Of a stretch of DNA of 64,000 nt, positions 1-9,472 are shown in pieces. The position numbers and the translations under genes were made by a program. The notes below the pieces were generated by a model. It did not search any database. It was not told the origin of the DNA and saw only the letters and a program-made list of their open reading frames with translations. The stretch lies in NCBI GenBank assembly GCA_016617495.1, contig WYCU01000002.1, positions 399,538 to 463,537 of the forward strand. The letters are read 5' to 3'. Source of the DNA: Azonexaceae bacterium s22. Lineage in GTDB: Bacteria; Pseudomonadota; Gammaproteobacteria; Burkholderiales; Rhodocyclaceae. Every line of letters starts with the position of its first letter. Position 1 is the stretch's first letter.

Positions 1-828
1 CATCATCGTGAATTCCGGGTTGTGGCGCGGGCTGAGGCCTTCGTTGCGGAAATTGCGGTTGATCTCGAAAACCTTTTCGAAGCCGCCGACCACGAGGCGC
101 TTGAGGTAAAGCTCAGGCGCGATGCGCAGGAATTGCTGCATGTCCAGTGCATTGTGGTGGGTGACGAAAGGTTTGGCGGCGGCACCGCCGGGAATCGGGT
201 GCATCATCGGCGTTTCGACTTCCATGAAGCCGTGGCCGGTCATGTAATTGCGGATCGACGTGACGATGGCGGAACGGGCGCGGAAGGTGAAGCGCGTTTC
301 CTCGTTCATGATGAGATCGACGTAACGCTGGCGATACTTCATTTCCTGATCGGCCAGGCCGTGGAACTTGTCCGGCAGCGGGCGCAAGGATTTGGTCAGC
401 AGGCGGATTTCGGCGGCCTGGATGGTCAGTTCGCCCGTCTTGGTCTTCATCAGCGTGCCGACGACGCCGAGAATGTCGCCGAGGTCCCAGCCTTTGAAAG
501 CGGCATAGCTTTCCTCGCCGACCTTGTCGCGGGCGACATAAACCTGAATGCGGCCGGAAAGATCCTGCAGCGTGGCGAACGAGGCCTTGCCCATCACGCG
601 CTTGAGCATCATGCGGCCGGCGACCTTGACTTCGACCGGCAGGCCTTCGAGGTCCTCAGCGGATTTTTCGCCGTAAACCTCGTGCAACTTGTGCGCGGTG
701 TTTTCCCGCTGGAAATCGTTCGGGAAGGCTTTCCCGGTCTTGCGCCACTCGGCGAGCTTGGCGCGGCGCTCGGCGATGAGCTGGTTTTCGTCCTGTTGGA
801 CCGGGGTTTGCTGTTCGGCGTTGGACAT
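1..828 (-). CDS. lysS: Lysyl-tRNA synthetase, class II (3' part outside window)
   Basis: This gene charges tRNA-Lys with lysine in the cytoplasm. The first 276 residues are present and the C-terminal half lies beyond the left edge. After a charged N-terminal extension there is an OB-fold anticodon-binding domain (about residues 60-170), then the start of the class II catalytic core. Motif 2 is recognisable near the break ([15 protein letters not shown]). The start ATG is at 828 and gives the usual MSNAEQ-like N-terminus of betaproteobacterial LysS. It is transcribed away from the Gate-domain gene at 990, and the 160-bp gap holds one copy of the dispersed element. Confidence 0.96.
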   Translation of the reverse strand, partial: MSNAEQQTPVQQDENQLIAERRAKLAEWRKTGKAFPNDFQRENTAHKLHEVYGEKSAEDLEGLPVEVKVAGRMMLKRVMGKASFATLQDLSGRIQVYVARDKVGEESYAAFKGWDLGDILGVVGTLMKTKTGELTIQAAEIRLLTKSLRPLPDKFHGLADQEMKYRQRYVDLIMNEETRFTFRARSAIVTSIRNYMTGHGFMEVETPMMHPIPGGAAAKPFVTHHNALDMQQFLRIAPELYLKRLVVGGFEKVFEINRNFRNEGLSPRHNPEFTMM

Positions 829-852
829 GGCGAATCCTTGGAAAATCGGTAT

Positions 853-866
853 TTGTCGCGGTCGAC
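853..866 (+). repeat. Dispersed 14-bp element, copy a
   Basis: This is a perfect copy of TTGTCGCGGTCGAC, followed by CGCG and a short A-rich stretch. It lies between the divergent lysS and the gene at 990. It is one of 17 copies in the window. Confidence 0.9.
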
Positions 867-955
867 CGCGTAAAACCCTGAATTTTCGCCGATTTACCCG
901 GTCGCGGACAAGGCCGACGCGTTCAAAGCTGAAATTGCCGCGCGCGGGCGGCGCC

Positions 956-983
956 TTGTCGACTTGGGAGGCAATGGGATAAT
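956..983 (+). promoter_or_regulatory. Possible promoter directly abutting the start at 990
   Basis: TTGTCG (956-961) and GATAAT (978-983) are spaced by 16 bp. Only 6 bases separate the -10-like box from the ATG, so the transcript could be leaderless. No Shine-Dalgarno sequence is visible in front of that ATG. Confidence 0.35.
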
Positions 984-989
984 CCGGGC

Positions 990-1928
990 ATGGAAATATT
1001 CATCGACATCATTCTGCGGGCCGGGCGCTCGGCCGTCGAGCTGGCGCTTTTCGTGCTGCTACCGGTCATGATCGTCATGTTGTCGTTGATGCGGCTGCTC
1101 GAAGCGCGCGGGGTGCTCGACTGGGTTGTGACGCGGCTTGCCCCGGTATTGCGGCCGTTCGGCCTGACCGGCCTGGGGGTGTTTGCAGCAGTGCAGATCA
1201 ATTTCGTCAGCTTTGCCGCGCCGCTGGCCACGCTCACCATGATGGAACAACGCGGCACCTCGGATCGCCACATTGCCGCGACGCTGGCGATGGTCTTTGC
1301 CATGGCGCAGGCCAATGCGGCGCTGCCAATGATGACCATGGGGCTGGATTTTGCGCTGACGCTGGCGTTTTCCGTGATTGGCGGTCTGGCAGCGGCGGCC
1401 AGCACCTATTACTTTTTTGGCCGCCGCTTGTCGGCTGAGGAGGCCGTGCTCGACGAGCATCTGGCCCATCCGGTGGTCGACGACGCCAAGGGCGTGCTGG
1501 ATGTCATCAACCGTGCCGGGGCGGAGGCCTTCCGGATTGCCGTGGGGGCGATTCCCATGCTCGTGCTTTCGCTGGTCGTGGTGACTGCGCTGCGCACCTC
1601 GGGGGCCATCGGCGCATTGACGCAGGCCTTGTCGCCACTGCTCGCCGCGCTGGATGTGGATCGGGCCTTGATCCTGCCGACGCTGACCAAATACGTGGCC
1701 GGCGGGACGGCGATGATGGGCGTCATGGACGAGATGCGCAAGGCCGACCAGATCAGCGTGCATTTGCTCAATGCCAGCGCCGGTTTTCTGATTTCGCCCT
1801 TCGATCTGCCCGGGGTGGCTGTGCTTATCTCGGCGGGCAAACGCATTGCTGCTGTCTGGAAGCACGCGGCGCTCGGCGCCTGCGTCGGCATCGCGATCCG
1901 CACTGCCGGCCACATTCTGCTGGCCTGA
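990..1928 (+). CDS. Nucleoside-recognition (Gate) domain membrane protein
   Basis: This is a 312-residue integral membrane protein with two similar halves, each rich in transmembrane helices and joined by a hydrophilic stretch around residues 145-175. The pattern (conserved [13 protein letters not shown] and [15 protein letters not shown] segments) is that of the Gate/nucleoside-recognition family, which includes SpmA/SpmB-like and nucleoside-transporter-like proteins. The transported or sensed ligand is not known for most members. The start is uncertain only in mechanism: the ATG at 990 follows a -10-like box with no ribosome-binding site. It stands alone, divergent from lysS. Confidence 0.75.
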   Translation: MEIFIDIILRAGRSAVELALFVLLPVMIVMLSLMRLLEARGVLDWVVTRLAPVLRPFGLTGLGVFAAVQINFVSFAAPLATLTMMEQRGTSDRHIAATLAMVFAMAQANAALPMMTMGLDFALTLAFSVIGGLAAAASTYYFFGRRLSAEEAVLDEHLAHPVVDDAKGVLDVINRAGAEAFRIAVGAIPMLVLSLVVVTALRTSGAIGALTQALSPLLAALDVDRALILPTLTKYVAGGTAMMGVMDEMRKADQISVHLLNASAGFLISPFDLPGVAVLISAGKRIAAVWKHAALGACVGIAIRTAGHILLA

Positions 1929-2001
1929 TGGCCAATTCGATGCCCATGCCGTGACACATTTCACGCCTTTTTCATCGAATGCAGGGCACAATTCACACAT
2001 C

Positions 2002-2124
2002 ATGAAAAAACTGCGTACTGCCACATTCTGGATTGCCGTAGCCGTTGTCCCTGGGGGCTTCCTGCTGTTGGCGCCAAGTGTGGTGCGTGCGGTACGCCGG
2101 TTGCGCGAAAAGCGCGGCGGGTAA
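2002..2124 (+). CDS. Small single-pass membrane protein, 40 residues
   Basis: This short frame begins MKKLRTATF and has one hydrophobic helix (about residues 9-28) followed by a basic tail (RAVRRLREKRGG). The composition is that of a real inner-membrane miniprotein rather than random sequence. No strong ribosome-binding site is visible and I do not recognise a family. It may be transcribed with the Gate-domain gene 73 bp upstream. Confidence 0.45.
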   Translation: MKKLRTATFWIAVAVVPGGFLLLAPSVVRAVRRLREKRGG

Positions 2125-2203
2125 GCGGCTCGGGGCTGGTCATCGCTGGCAACAGCCCAACCCGATCGTGTCGTGAAAATGCCTCAGGAGTCAGTTTTGC
2201 CGG

Positions 2204-2217
2204 TTGTCGCGGTCGAC
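2204..2217 (+). repeat. Dispersed 14-bp element, copy b
   Basis: This is a perfect core followed by CGCGAAAAACCGGCAAAAA, the fullest form of the A-rich right flank. It lies just downstream of the convergently transcribed RND permease gene. Confidence 0.9.
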
Positions 2218-2236
2218 CGCGAAAAACCGGCAAAAA

Positions 2237-5200
2237 TCACGCGTGCGCCTTGGGCAAATGGCGCTTGATCCAGGCGACCGCGTCATCCACATAGGTAAAG
2301 ACCACCGGAATCACCAGCAGGCTGAGGAAGGTCGAGGTGATCAACCCGCCGATCACGACGATGGCCATCGGTGCGCGGAAGCTCGGGTCGGTGCCGATGC
2401 CCAGGGCAATCGGCATCATCCCGGCCCCCATGGCGATGGTGGTCATGATGATCGGCCGGGCGCGTTTGCGGCAGGCGTCGATCAGCGCGCTCCAGCGGTC
2501 CAGCCCGTGCTCGCGGCGCGCCAGCACCACATAGTCGATCAGCAGGATCGAGTTCTTGGTCGCAATCCCCATGAGCATGATCAGGCCGATCATCGAAGGC
2601 ATCGAAAGCGCGGTCTGCGTGACGAACAGCGCCAGGAAGGCGCCGGGGATCGACAGCACCAGCGCGGCGAGGATCGTCACCGGCTGCACGAAATCCTTGA
2701 ACAGCAACACCAGTACGATGTAGATGCACAGCACGCCGGTCAACATGGCCAGCGCAAAGCTCTGGAACAGTTCGGCCATCGCTTCGGCATCGCCCACCGT
2801 GGTTTGCAGGATGCCGGGCGGCAGGCGCGAAAGGCTGGGCAGGGCCAGGGCCTGTTTTTCCACTTCGCCCAGCGGTTGCTGATTGAGTTCGATTTCGAAA
2901 TTGACGTTGCGCAGGCGGTCGTAGCGGTCGATTTCTGCCGGGCCGCCGGCCAGTTCCAGCGTCGCGACGTTGCCGATCATCACCGGGCCGTGTTTGCCGG
3001 GCACGGTCAGGCGTTCAAGCAGCGGCAGGTCCTGGCGGGCTTCCGGAGGCAGTTTCACCACGATGGGAATCTGGCGCTGGGTCAGATTCAGCTTGGCCAG
3101 GCTCTGGTCGTAATCGCCGGCCGTGGCAATGCGCAGGGTATCGGCGATGGCGGCGGAAGTGACGCCGAGATCGGCCATGCGGGCAAAATCCGGGCGCACC
3201 ACCAGTTCCGGGCGGACCAGACTGGCGGTGGTGGTCACCGCGCCGATGCCGGGGATGGTGCGCAATTCGCGCTCCACCACGCGGGCATGGTCGGCCAGCA
3301 ACTGCCCGTTTTCGCTGGCCAGCACCAGAATGTATTTTTCATTCGAACCGCCGAGCCCAACCTTGACCTGCACGCCAGGGAGCGTGGTCAGCGCCTCGCG
3401 CAGTTGGGTTTCGACCGTCTGTTTCTTGACGCCGCCGCGCGCCTTGCGCGGGGTCAGGTTGATCGTCAGCGTCGCTTTGCGCACTTCCGGCGCGCCCTTG
3501 GGGGCGAACGGGTCGCTGCCCGAAGCGCCGCCGCCTACGGCGGTGTACACCATGCGCACATGCGGGTTTTGCTCAACGATGGCGCGGGCTTTTTCCGCCG
3601 TGGCCAAGGCTTCCTTGAAGGTGCTCCCGGGCGGCAGGGAGAGATAGACCTGCGTCTGGGAAAGATCGTCGGGCGGCAGAAAGCCGGTGGGCAACAGCGG
3701 TACCAGGGCAAAGGAGCCGAAGAAAAACACGGTGGCGGCCACCGTGGTGGTCAGGCGGTGCTTCAGGCACCAGCTCACCCCACGCTCGTAGAGTGTCAGC
3801 CAGCGCGGCGTGTCGTGCTGCCGCTTGGGTGGCTTGAGCAGGTAGGCGGCCATCATCGGTGTCAGCATGCGTGCGACGACCAGCGAGAAGAACACGGCGA
3901 TGGCCGCGGTCCAGCCGAATTGCACGAAGAACTTGCCGGCCACGCCGCTCATGAAGGCGGTCGGCAGGAAGACGGCAATCAGTGTGAAGGTGGTGGCGAT
4001 CACTGCCAGCCCGATTTCGTCCGCGGCTTCCATGGCAGCCTGGAAGGGCGTCTTGCCCATGCGCAGGTGGCGGATGATGTTTTCGATCTCGACGATGGCA
4101 TCGTCGACCAGGATGCCGACGACCAGCGACATCGACAGCAGCGTGACCACGTTGAGCGTGAAACCCATCAGGTACATGGCCCCAAAGGTGGGGATGATGG
4201 ACAGCGGCAGGGCCGTAGCGGAAACGAAAGTGGCGCGCCAGTCGCGCAGGAACAGCCAGACGACCAGCACGGCGAGCAAGGCGCCCTCGATGAGCAGCGA
4301 CATCGAGCCTTCAAAGTTTTCGACGACCGGGTCGACGAAATTGAAAGCCTCGGTGATGGTGATGTCCGGATAATCCTGCTTCAGCTTGGTCAGCGCGGCA
4401 CGGATGCCGTCGGCCACCTCGACTTCGCCGGCACCACGGCTGCGCATGATCTCGAAGCCCACGACCGGCTGGCCGTTGAGCAGCGCCGCCGAGCGTTGTT
4501 CGGCCACGGTATCGCTGACCGTGGCGATTTCGTCGAGGCGGACGCGCCGGCCGTCGCTCAGGGAGATTTCCATGGCCGCCAGTTCTTCGGCGGAGGCCAC
4601 GGTGGCGATGGTGCGCACCGATTGCTCGACACCGCCGACATCGGCGCGACCGCCCGAGGCTTCCTGCTGAATCTGGCGCAACTGGCGCGAAACATCCGAG
4701 GCGGTGGCGCGCAAGGCCAGCAGGCGGGCCGGGTCGAGTTCGATGCGGATTTCGCGGCTGACCCCGCCGACGCGGGCCACCGCGCCCACCCCGCGCACCG
4801 AGAGCAGGGCTTTGGTCACGGTGTTGTCGACAAACCAAGAGAGCGCCTCGTCATCCATGCGTGAGGAAGCCACGGTGTAAGTCAGGATCGGCGCGCCGGC
4901 AAGGTTCACCTTGGCGATGACCGGGTCCTTGAGGTCGCCCGGCAAGTCGGCGCGAATGCGCGAAACGGCATCGCGCACGTCGTCGATGGCTTCCTGCGTC
5001 GGTTTCTCCAGGCGGAATTCGATGGTCACGATGGCCGTGCCATCCTGCACCTTGGTGTAGATGTGCTTGATGCCCTGCAGCGTGGCCACGGCGTTTTCGA
5101 TCTTGCGTGCGACTTCGGTTTCCATCTGCGCTGGCGCAGCGCCGGGCAGGCTGGCGGTGACCGTCACCGTCGGCAGGTCGACATCCATGAACTGCTGGAT

Positions 5201-5299
5201 TTTCATGGCGCGGAAGGCCATCAGCCCGAACAGCGTGAGCATCACGAACAGCAAGACGGCCGGAATCGGATTCCGGATGGACCAGGCGGAAACGTTCAT
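2237..5299 (-). CDS. RND efflux transporter, inner-membrane permease (HAE1/AcrB type)
   Basis: This 1020-residue protein is a proton-driven RND pump subunit that would work with the adaptor encoded just upstream and with an outer-membrane channel encoded elsewhere. It starts MNVSAWSIRNPIPA, followed by the first transmembrane helix and a large periplasmic loop. The helix-4 proton-relay pair is present in GILVDDAIVEIENI, and the helix-10 motif MGIATKNSILLIDY carries the relay lysine. Its length matches the family. The start ATG at 5299 overlaps the adaptor stop codon (ATGA), so the two are translationally coupled. The substrate cannot be read from the sequence. Confidence 0.93.
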   Translation of the reverse strand: MNVSAWSIRNPIPAVLLFVMLTLFGLMAFRAMKIQQFMDVDLPTVTVTASLPGAAPAQMETEVARKIENAVATLQGIKHIYTKVQDGTAIVTIEFRLEKPTQEAIDDVRDAVSRIRADLPGDLKDPVIAKVNLAGAPILTYTVASSRMDDEALSWFVDNTVTKALLSVRGVGAVARVGGVSREIRIELDPARLLALRATASDVSRQLRQIQQEASGGRADVGGVEQSVRTIATVASAEELAAMEISLSDGRRVRLDEIATVSDTVAEQRSAALLNGQPVVGFEIMRSRGAGEVEVADGIRAALTKLKQDYPDITITEAFNFVDPVVENFEGSMSLLIEGALLAVLVVWLFLRDWRATFVSATALPLSIIPTFGAMYLMGFTLNVVTLLSMSLVVGILVDDAIVEIENIIRHLRMGKTPFQAAMEAADEIGLAVIATTFTLIAVFLPTAFMSGVAGKFFVQFGWTAAIAVFFSLVVARMLTPMMAAYLLKPPKRQHDTPRWLTLYERGVSWCLKHRLTTTVAATVFFFGSFALVPLLPTGFLPPDDLSQTQVYLSLPPGSTFKEALATAEKARAIVEQNPHVRMVYTAVGGGASGSDPFAPKGAPEVRKATLTINLTPRKARGGVKKQTVETQLREALTTLPGVQVKVGLGGSNEKYILVLASENGQLLADHARVVERELRTIPGIGAVTTTASLVRPELVVRPDFARMADLGVTSAAIADTLRIATAGDYDQSLAKLNLTQRQIPIVVKLPPEARQDLPLLERLTVPGKHGPVMIGNVATLELAGGPAEIDRYDRLRNVNFEIELNQQPLGEVEKQALALPSLSRLPPGILQTTVGDAEAMAELFQSFALAMLTGVLCIYIVLVLLFKDFVQPVTILAALVLSIPGAFLALFVTQTALSMPSMIGLIMLMGIATKNSILLIDYVVLARREHGLDRWSALIDACRKRARPIIMTTIAMGAGMMPIALGIGTDPSFRAPMAIVVIGGLITSTFLSLLVIPVVFTYVDDAVAWIKRHLPKAHA

Positions 5300-6414
5300 G
5301 GCTGGGCCTTGCCTGCGGTTTCGGCAGCGACGATGCGGACCGTGTCGCCATCGGCGAGGAAACCGACGCCGCCGGCCACGACGCGGCTGTCCGCGGGCAG
5401 GCCGGTAATTTCGATGCGTTCCCCGCTGCGGCGCCCGGTGCCCACCTTCAATTGCGTGACCTTGGCCAGATCGCCGGTGCCGGGATCGAGGCGGAAGACG
5501 TAAGCAAAGCCTTCGCGCAGCAGGACCGCGGCCTGGGGCAGCGTCAGCGCGGGTTGGCGGCCGAGTTCGAACTCGCCGCGGGTGAACATGCCGGCGCTCA
5601 AGCGGCTGGCGGCCTCCGGCGGCAGATCGACATAGACGATGCCGTTACGCGTTTGCGGGTCCACCGTCGGCGCTACGGCGCGTACGGTGCCGGAAATCTC
5701 GTCCCCGTTCGGGGTTTGCACATGCACGCTTTGCCCCGTGTGCAGGCGGGCCAGTTCCGCGGCGGTCACTTCGGCACGCCATTCCAGGCGGCCGCCGCGG
5801 ATCAGGCGGAAAAGCGCTTCGCCCGGTTGAGTGAGCGAACCGACGGTCGCCGTGCGCGCCGAGATGATGCCGTCGTCCGGCGCCACGACGCTGGACTTGG
5901 AGCGTTTGAGTTCGGCCGATTTGAGGCGGGCCTTGGCCGCGTTCAGGCGGGCCAGTGCCGTATCGGCTGCCGTTTGCGTCTGCACGCCTTGCTGCGGGCT
6001 GTAAAAACCCTTTTCGCGAAGCTGGCGGGCGCGCTCGTTGAGGGCCTGCGCTTCGGCCAGCGTCGCTTCCGCTTCCGCGACGGCGGCCTTGCTTTCATCG
6101 AGCTCGCTGTCGACGGCATCGCTGGCGATGCGCGCCAGCACATCGCCCTTTTTGACCTTGTCGCCGACGTTCACGCGCACTTCGGTGATCCGGTAATTGC
6201 TGATTTCCGGCCCGATCACCGCTTCCTGCCAGGCTGCGACATTGCCGCTGGCCTTCAGGATTTGCGGCCAGTCCGCCGATTCCGGCATGGTTGCGGTGAC
6301 TGTCAGCGCCGGCTTGGTCGATACGGCACTCGCGCTCTCCGGGGGCTTATCGCCGCAGCCGGCAAGAAACAGGGCAATTGTCGCGGTCGACACTAAAAAA
6401 AGGGTGTTTTTCAT
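5296..6414 (-). CDS. RND efflux periplasmic adaptor (membrane fusion) lipoprotein
   Basis: This 372-residue protein is the periplasmic adaptor of the pump encoded downstream. It starts at 6414 with a lipoprotein signal peptide ending in LFLAGC, so it should be anchored by Cys. It contains the biotinyl-lipoyl half motifs (WQEAVIGPEI and VAPDDGIISART), an alpha-helical hairpin between them (about residues 100-170) and a beta-barrel domain. An upstream in-frame ATG at 6480 lies inside a terminator hairpin and is not the start. The signal peptide is partly encoded by a copy of the dispersed element, which reads VSTATIAL in this frame. Confidence 0.92.
   Translation of the reverse strand: MKNTLFLVSTATIALFLAGCGDKPPESASAVSTKPALTVTATMPESADWPQILKASGNVAAWQEAVIGPEISNYRITEVRVNVGDKVKKGDVLARIASDAVDSELDESKAAVAEAEATLAEAQALNERARQLREKGFYSPQQGVQTQTAADTALARLNAAKARLKSAELKRSKSSVVAPDDGIISARTATVGSLTQPGEALFRLIRGGRLEWRAEVTAAELARLHTGQSVHVQTPNGDEISGTVRAVAPTVDPQTRNGIVYVDLPPEAASRLSAGMFTRGEFELGRQPALTLPQAAVLLREGFAYVFRLDPGTGDLAKVTQLKVGTGRRSGERIEITGLPADSRVVAGGVGFLADGDTVRIVAAETAGKAQP
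6378..6391 (+). repeat. Dispersed 14-bp element, copy c (inside adaptor signal peptide)
   Basis: This is a perfect core with a long A-tract following it on the plus strand. It is antisense to the adaptor gene and encodes STATI of its signal peptide on the minus strand. Confidence 0.88.
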
Positions 6415-6443
6415 GATGCGTGATCTGGGTTCAAGCTCAATTG

Positions 6444-6476
6444 AAAAAGCCGGGAAATTTTGGTTCCCGGCTTTTT
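6444..6476 (-). terminator. Rho-independent terminator after prfB
   Basis: AAAAAGCCGGGAA (6444-6456) pairs perfectly with TTCCCGGCTTTTT (6464-6476) around a 7-base loop. The hairpin has a T-run on either strand, so it can act in both directions. It lies between the prfB stop and the RND adaptor start, both on the minus strand, and separates the two transcription units. Confidence 0.88.
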
Positions 6477-6487
6477 GCATCGCAGCG

Positions 6488-7592
6488 TCAGACGCCTTGT
6501 TTCAGACTGGCCTCGATGAAGCCGTCGAGGTCGCCGTCGAGCACCGCCTGGGTGTTGCCGACTTCGTAGTTGGTGCGCAAATCCTTGATCCGACTCTGGT
6601 CGAGCACGTAGGAACGGATCTGGTGCCCCCAGCCGATGTCGGACTTGGCATCTTCCAGCTTTTGCTGTTCGGCCTGCTGCTTGCGCAGTTCGTGCTCATA
6701 GAGGCGGGCGCGCAGCATCGACCAGGCTTCGTCGCGGTTGCGGTGCTGCGAGCGGTCGTTCTGACACTGCACGACGATGCCCGTCGGCACGTGGGTCAGA
6801 CGCACGGCGGAGTCGGTCTTGTTGATGTGCTGACCGCCCGCGCCGGATGCACGGTAGGTGTCAGTACGCACGTCGGCCGGGTTGATGGCGATTTCGATGG
6901 AATCGTCGACTTCCGGGAATACGAAGACCGAGGTGAAGCTGGTGTGGCGGCGGGCGTTGGAGTCGAACGGCGACTTGCGCACCAGACGGTGGATGCCGGT
7001 TTCGGTGCGCAGTGTGCCGTAGGCGTAATCGCCGGTGAATTTGACGGTGGCGCTCTTGATGCCGGCCACGTCGCCTTCCGATTCTTCCATCACCTCGACG
7101 TTGAAGCCCTTCTTTTCGCCGAACTTCAGGTACATGCGCAGCAGCATCGACGCCCAGTCCTGCGCTTCCGTGCCGCCGGCACCGGCCTGAATTTCCAGGA
7201 AGCAGGGCGAAGGATCGGAGGGGTTGTTGAACATGCGGCGGAACTCGAGGCCGGCAATCTTCTTTTCCAGTTCGGCGCTGTCGGCTTCCACGGCGTGCAG
7301 GGTGTCGTCGTCGTTTTCCTCGCGGCCCATCTCGAACAACTCGCGGCCATCGGCAAGGCCGGCGTCGACGGCTTCAAGCACCAGCACCACGTCTTCCAGC
7401 GATTTCTTTTCCCGGCCCAACTCCTGGGCGCGCTTCGGATCGTCCCAAATCTTGGGATCTTCCATCTCCTTGTTGAGGAGGGTCAGGCGTTCGCGCTTGT
7501 GGTCGTAGTCAAAGATACCTCCGCAGCTCGGCCGCGCGCTGCGCGATGTCGTCGAGCTTGTTGGAGATGCTGTTGAGTTGTTCGGCTTCCAT
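6488..7592 (-). CDS. prfB: Peptide chain release factor 2, with programmed +1 frameshift
   Basis: RF2 releases peptides at UGA and UAA codons. Translation starts at ATG 7592 ([12 protein letters not shown]), runs 27 codons to an in-frame TGA at 7511-7509, and must slip +1 to continue from GAC at 7510-7508 into the long downstream frame, giving 367 residues. The downstream part has the GGQ motif ([14 protein letters not shown]) and the usual RF2 domains. The downstream frame stays open upstream of the shift site as far as 7792, but that segment is not coding. The promoter lies in the 141-bp gap shared with divergent gpmI. Confidence 0.96.
7508..7522 (-). other. prfB: RF2 autoregulatory frameshift signal
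   Basis: On the minus strand an internal Shine-Dalgarno-like GGAGGT (7522-7517) is followed by the slippery CTTTGAC (7514-7508), the same spacing and wording as the Escherichia coli site. When RF2 is scarce the ribosome pauses at UGA and shifts forward, restoring RF2 synthesis. Confidence 0.95.
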
Positions 7593-7733
7593 GATCTTGT
7601 TCTCTGAATAAGCTGCAAAGGTGGAATTATAACTTGCCGAGGGTGATGGATTGACGGGGCGCAGGCGGGGACCGATACTTGAACGTTTTCGCGCACGCGC
7701 GCGCGTCCCACGTCCATTGCAGGAACCGCAACC

Positions 7734-9374
7734 ATGCTCCAGAAATCTGCCCAATTCGCCGGTGTCGCCGGCCCGGTCGTCGTTATCGTCATGGATGGCT
7801 ACGGCCTGCCCAAGAGCGATGTTGGCAGCGCCATTGCCGCCGCCAGGAAACCGACGCTCGACCGCCTGTTTGCCAATTATCCGAACATTCGCCTGCGCGC
7901 CCACGGTACCGCTGTCGGCATGCCGTCCGACGACGACATGGGCAATTCCGAAGTCGGCCACAACGCCATTGGCGCGGGGCAGGTGTACAGCCAGGGCGCT
8001 GCACTGGTCGCCAACGCCATCGCGGAAGGTACGATCTGGGCCGGCAGCGCCTGGCAGGAAATCGTCGGCGGGGCCAAGGCGGGTCGTGGCGTGATTCACT
8101 TCATCGGCTTGTTCTCCGACGGCAATGTGCACAGCCACATCGACCACCTCAAGGCCATGGTCGTGCGCGCCAAGGCTGAGGGCGTCAAGACCGTACGCAT
8201 CCACGCCCTGCTCGACGGCCGCGATGTGCCGGAAACCAGCGCGCTGGAATATGTTGTGCCGTTCGAGGCCTTCCTCGCCGAACAATCGACGGGCGGCTTC
8301 GACGCCCGCATCGCCTCCGGCGGCGGTCGTCAGTACATCACCATGGATCGCTACGACGCCAACTGGCCAATGGTCGAAAAAGGCTGGAAGACGCACGTGC
8401 TGGGCCAAGGCCCGCAATTTGCCAATGCCACGGCGGCTGTCAACGGCCTGCGCGAGCAGCATCCGGGCACCATCGACCAGGATTTGCCGGAATTCGTGAT
8501 TGCCGAAAATGGCCAGCCCATCGGCACGATTGAAGACGGCGATGCGGTGGTCTTCTTCAATTTCCGCGGCGACCGTGCCATCGAAATCACCCGCGCTTTC
8601 GTTGAAGCGGACTTCCAGGAATTCGACCGCGTGCGCGTGCCCAACGTGACCTACGCCGGCATGCTGCAATACGACGGCGACCTGCAACTGCCCAAGCGCT
8701 TCCTGGTGCCGCCGCCGGCCATTACCAATACCTCCGGCGAATGGTTCAGCAAGGCCGGCATCACGCAATTTGCCTGCTCCGAAACGCAGAAATTCGGCCA
8801 CGTGACCTACTTCTGGAACGGCAACCGCTCCGGCAAGTTCGAGGGCGAAACCTATCTTGAAGTGCCCAGCGATGTGGTGCCCTTCGAGCAGCGCCCGTGG
8901 ATGAAGGCCGCCGAAATCGCCGATGCGATGATCGCCGCCATCCAGTCCGGCGAGCACAAGGTGCTGCGTTGCAACTTTGCCAATGGCGACATGGTGGGCC
9001 ACACCGGCAATTTCGACGCGGCGCGCATTGCCGTCGAAGCCGTCGATCTTTCGCTCGGCCGTGTGCTGAAGGCTGTCGATGCTGCGGGCGGTGTCGCGCT
9101 GATCACCGCCGACCACGGCAACGCCGACGAAATGTTCGAGCTCGACAAAAAGACCAAGCAACCGGCGCTGAACAAGGACGGCAGCTTCAAGGCCAAGACC
9201 GCGCACACGCTCAACCCGGTGCCGCTGATCCTCTACGACAACGCCACCGGCGGCAAACTCGGGCTGAAACAAACCGACACCTGCGGTCTTTCCAACATCG
9301 CCGCCACCGTCGCCAACCTGTTGGGCTACGAAAAGCATGCGAGCTGGGACGAAAGCGTCCTGACCGTCGCCTGA
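7734..9374 (+). CDS. gpmI: 2,3-bisphosphoglycerate-independent phosphoglycerate mutase
   Basis: This 546-residue enzyme interconverts 3- and 2-phosphoglycerate in glycolysis and gluconeogenesis using two Mn ions and a phosphoserine intermediate. The N-terminal metal motif (VIVMDGYGL), the catalytic serine motif ([17 protein letters not shown], about residues 62-78) and the C-terminal metal motifs ([11 protein letters not shown] and AHTLNPVPL) are all present. The length is slightly above the 510-residue norm because of small insertions such as [16 protein letters not shown]. It is divergent from prfB and monocistronic by context. Confidence 0.95.
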   Translation: MLQKSAQFAGVAGPVVVIVMDGYGLPKSDVGSAIAAARKPTLDRLFANYPNIRLRAHGTAVGMPSDDDMGNSEVGHNAIGAGQVYSQGAALVANAIAEGTIWAGSAWQEIVGGAKAGRGVIHFIGLFSDGNVHSHIDHLKAMVVRAKAEGVKTVRIHALLDGRDVPETSALEYVVPFEAFLAEQSTGGFDARIASGGGRQYITMDRYDANWPMVEKGWKTHVLGQGPQFANATAAVNGLREQHPGTIDQDLPEFVIAENGQPIGTIEDGDAVVFFNFRGDRAIEITRAFVEADFQEFDRVRVPNVTYAGMLQYDGDLQLPKRFLVPPPAITNTSGEWFSKAGITQFACSETQKFGHVTYFWNGNRSGKFEGETYLEVPSDVVPFEQRPWMKAAEIADAMIAAIQSGEHKVLRCNFANGDMVGHTGNFDAARIAVEAVDLSLGRVLKAVDAAGGVALITADHGNADEMFELDKKTKQPALNKDGSFKAKTAHTLNPVPLILYDNATGGKLGLKQTDTCGLSNIAATVANLLGYEKHASWDESVLTVA

Positions 9375-9389
9375 TCGTCCGGAACAGGC

Positions 9390-9407
9390 GCATCGGCGCG
9401 CCGATGC
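9390..9407. repeat. 18-bp perfect palindrome after gpmI
   Basis: GCATCGGC and GCCGATGC are separated by only two bases. It lies 15 bp after the gpmI stop and has no T-run, so it is a weak terminator candidate or a chance palindrome in GC-rich DNA. Confidence 0.4.
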
Positions 9408-9472
9408 ACCTGCCATCCCAGCGCTGCCGACAATCAACAAAAGCGGCAATCAATCGGCCTCAGGGAGGGCCA

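Noticed and set aside
2204-4864. 886-residue plus-strand open frame
   Set aside because: It lies antisense to the RND permease and its translation is His/Gln/Arg/Gly-rich, typical of a shadow frame in GC-rich DNA. The minus-strand frame has all RND motifs.
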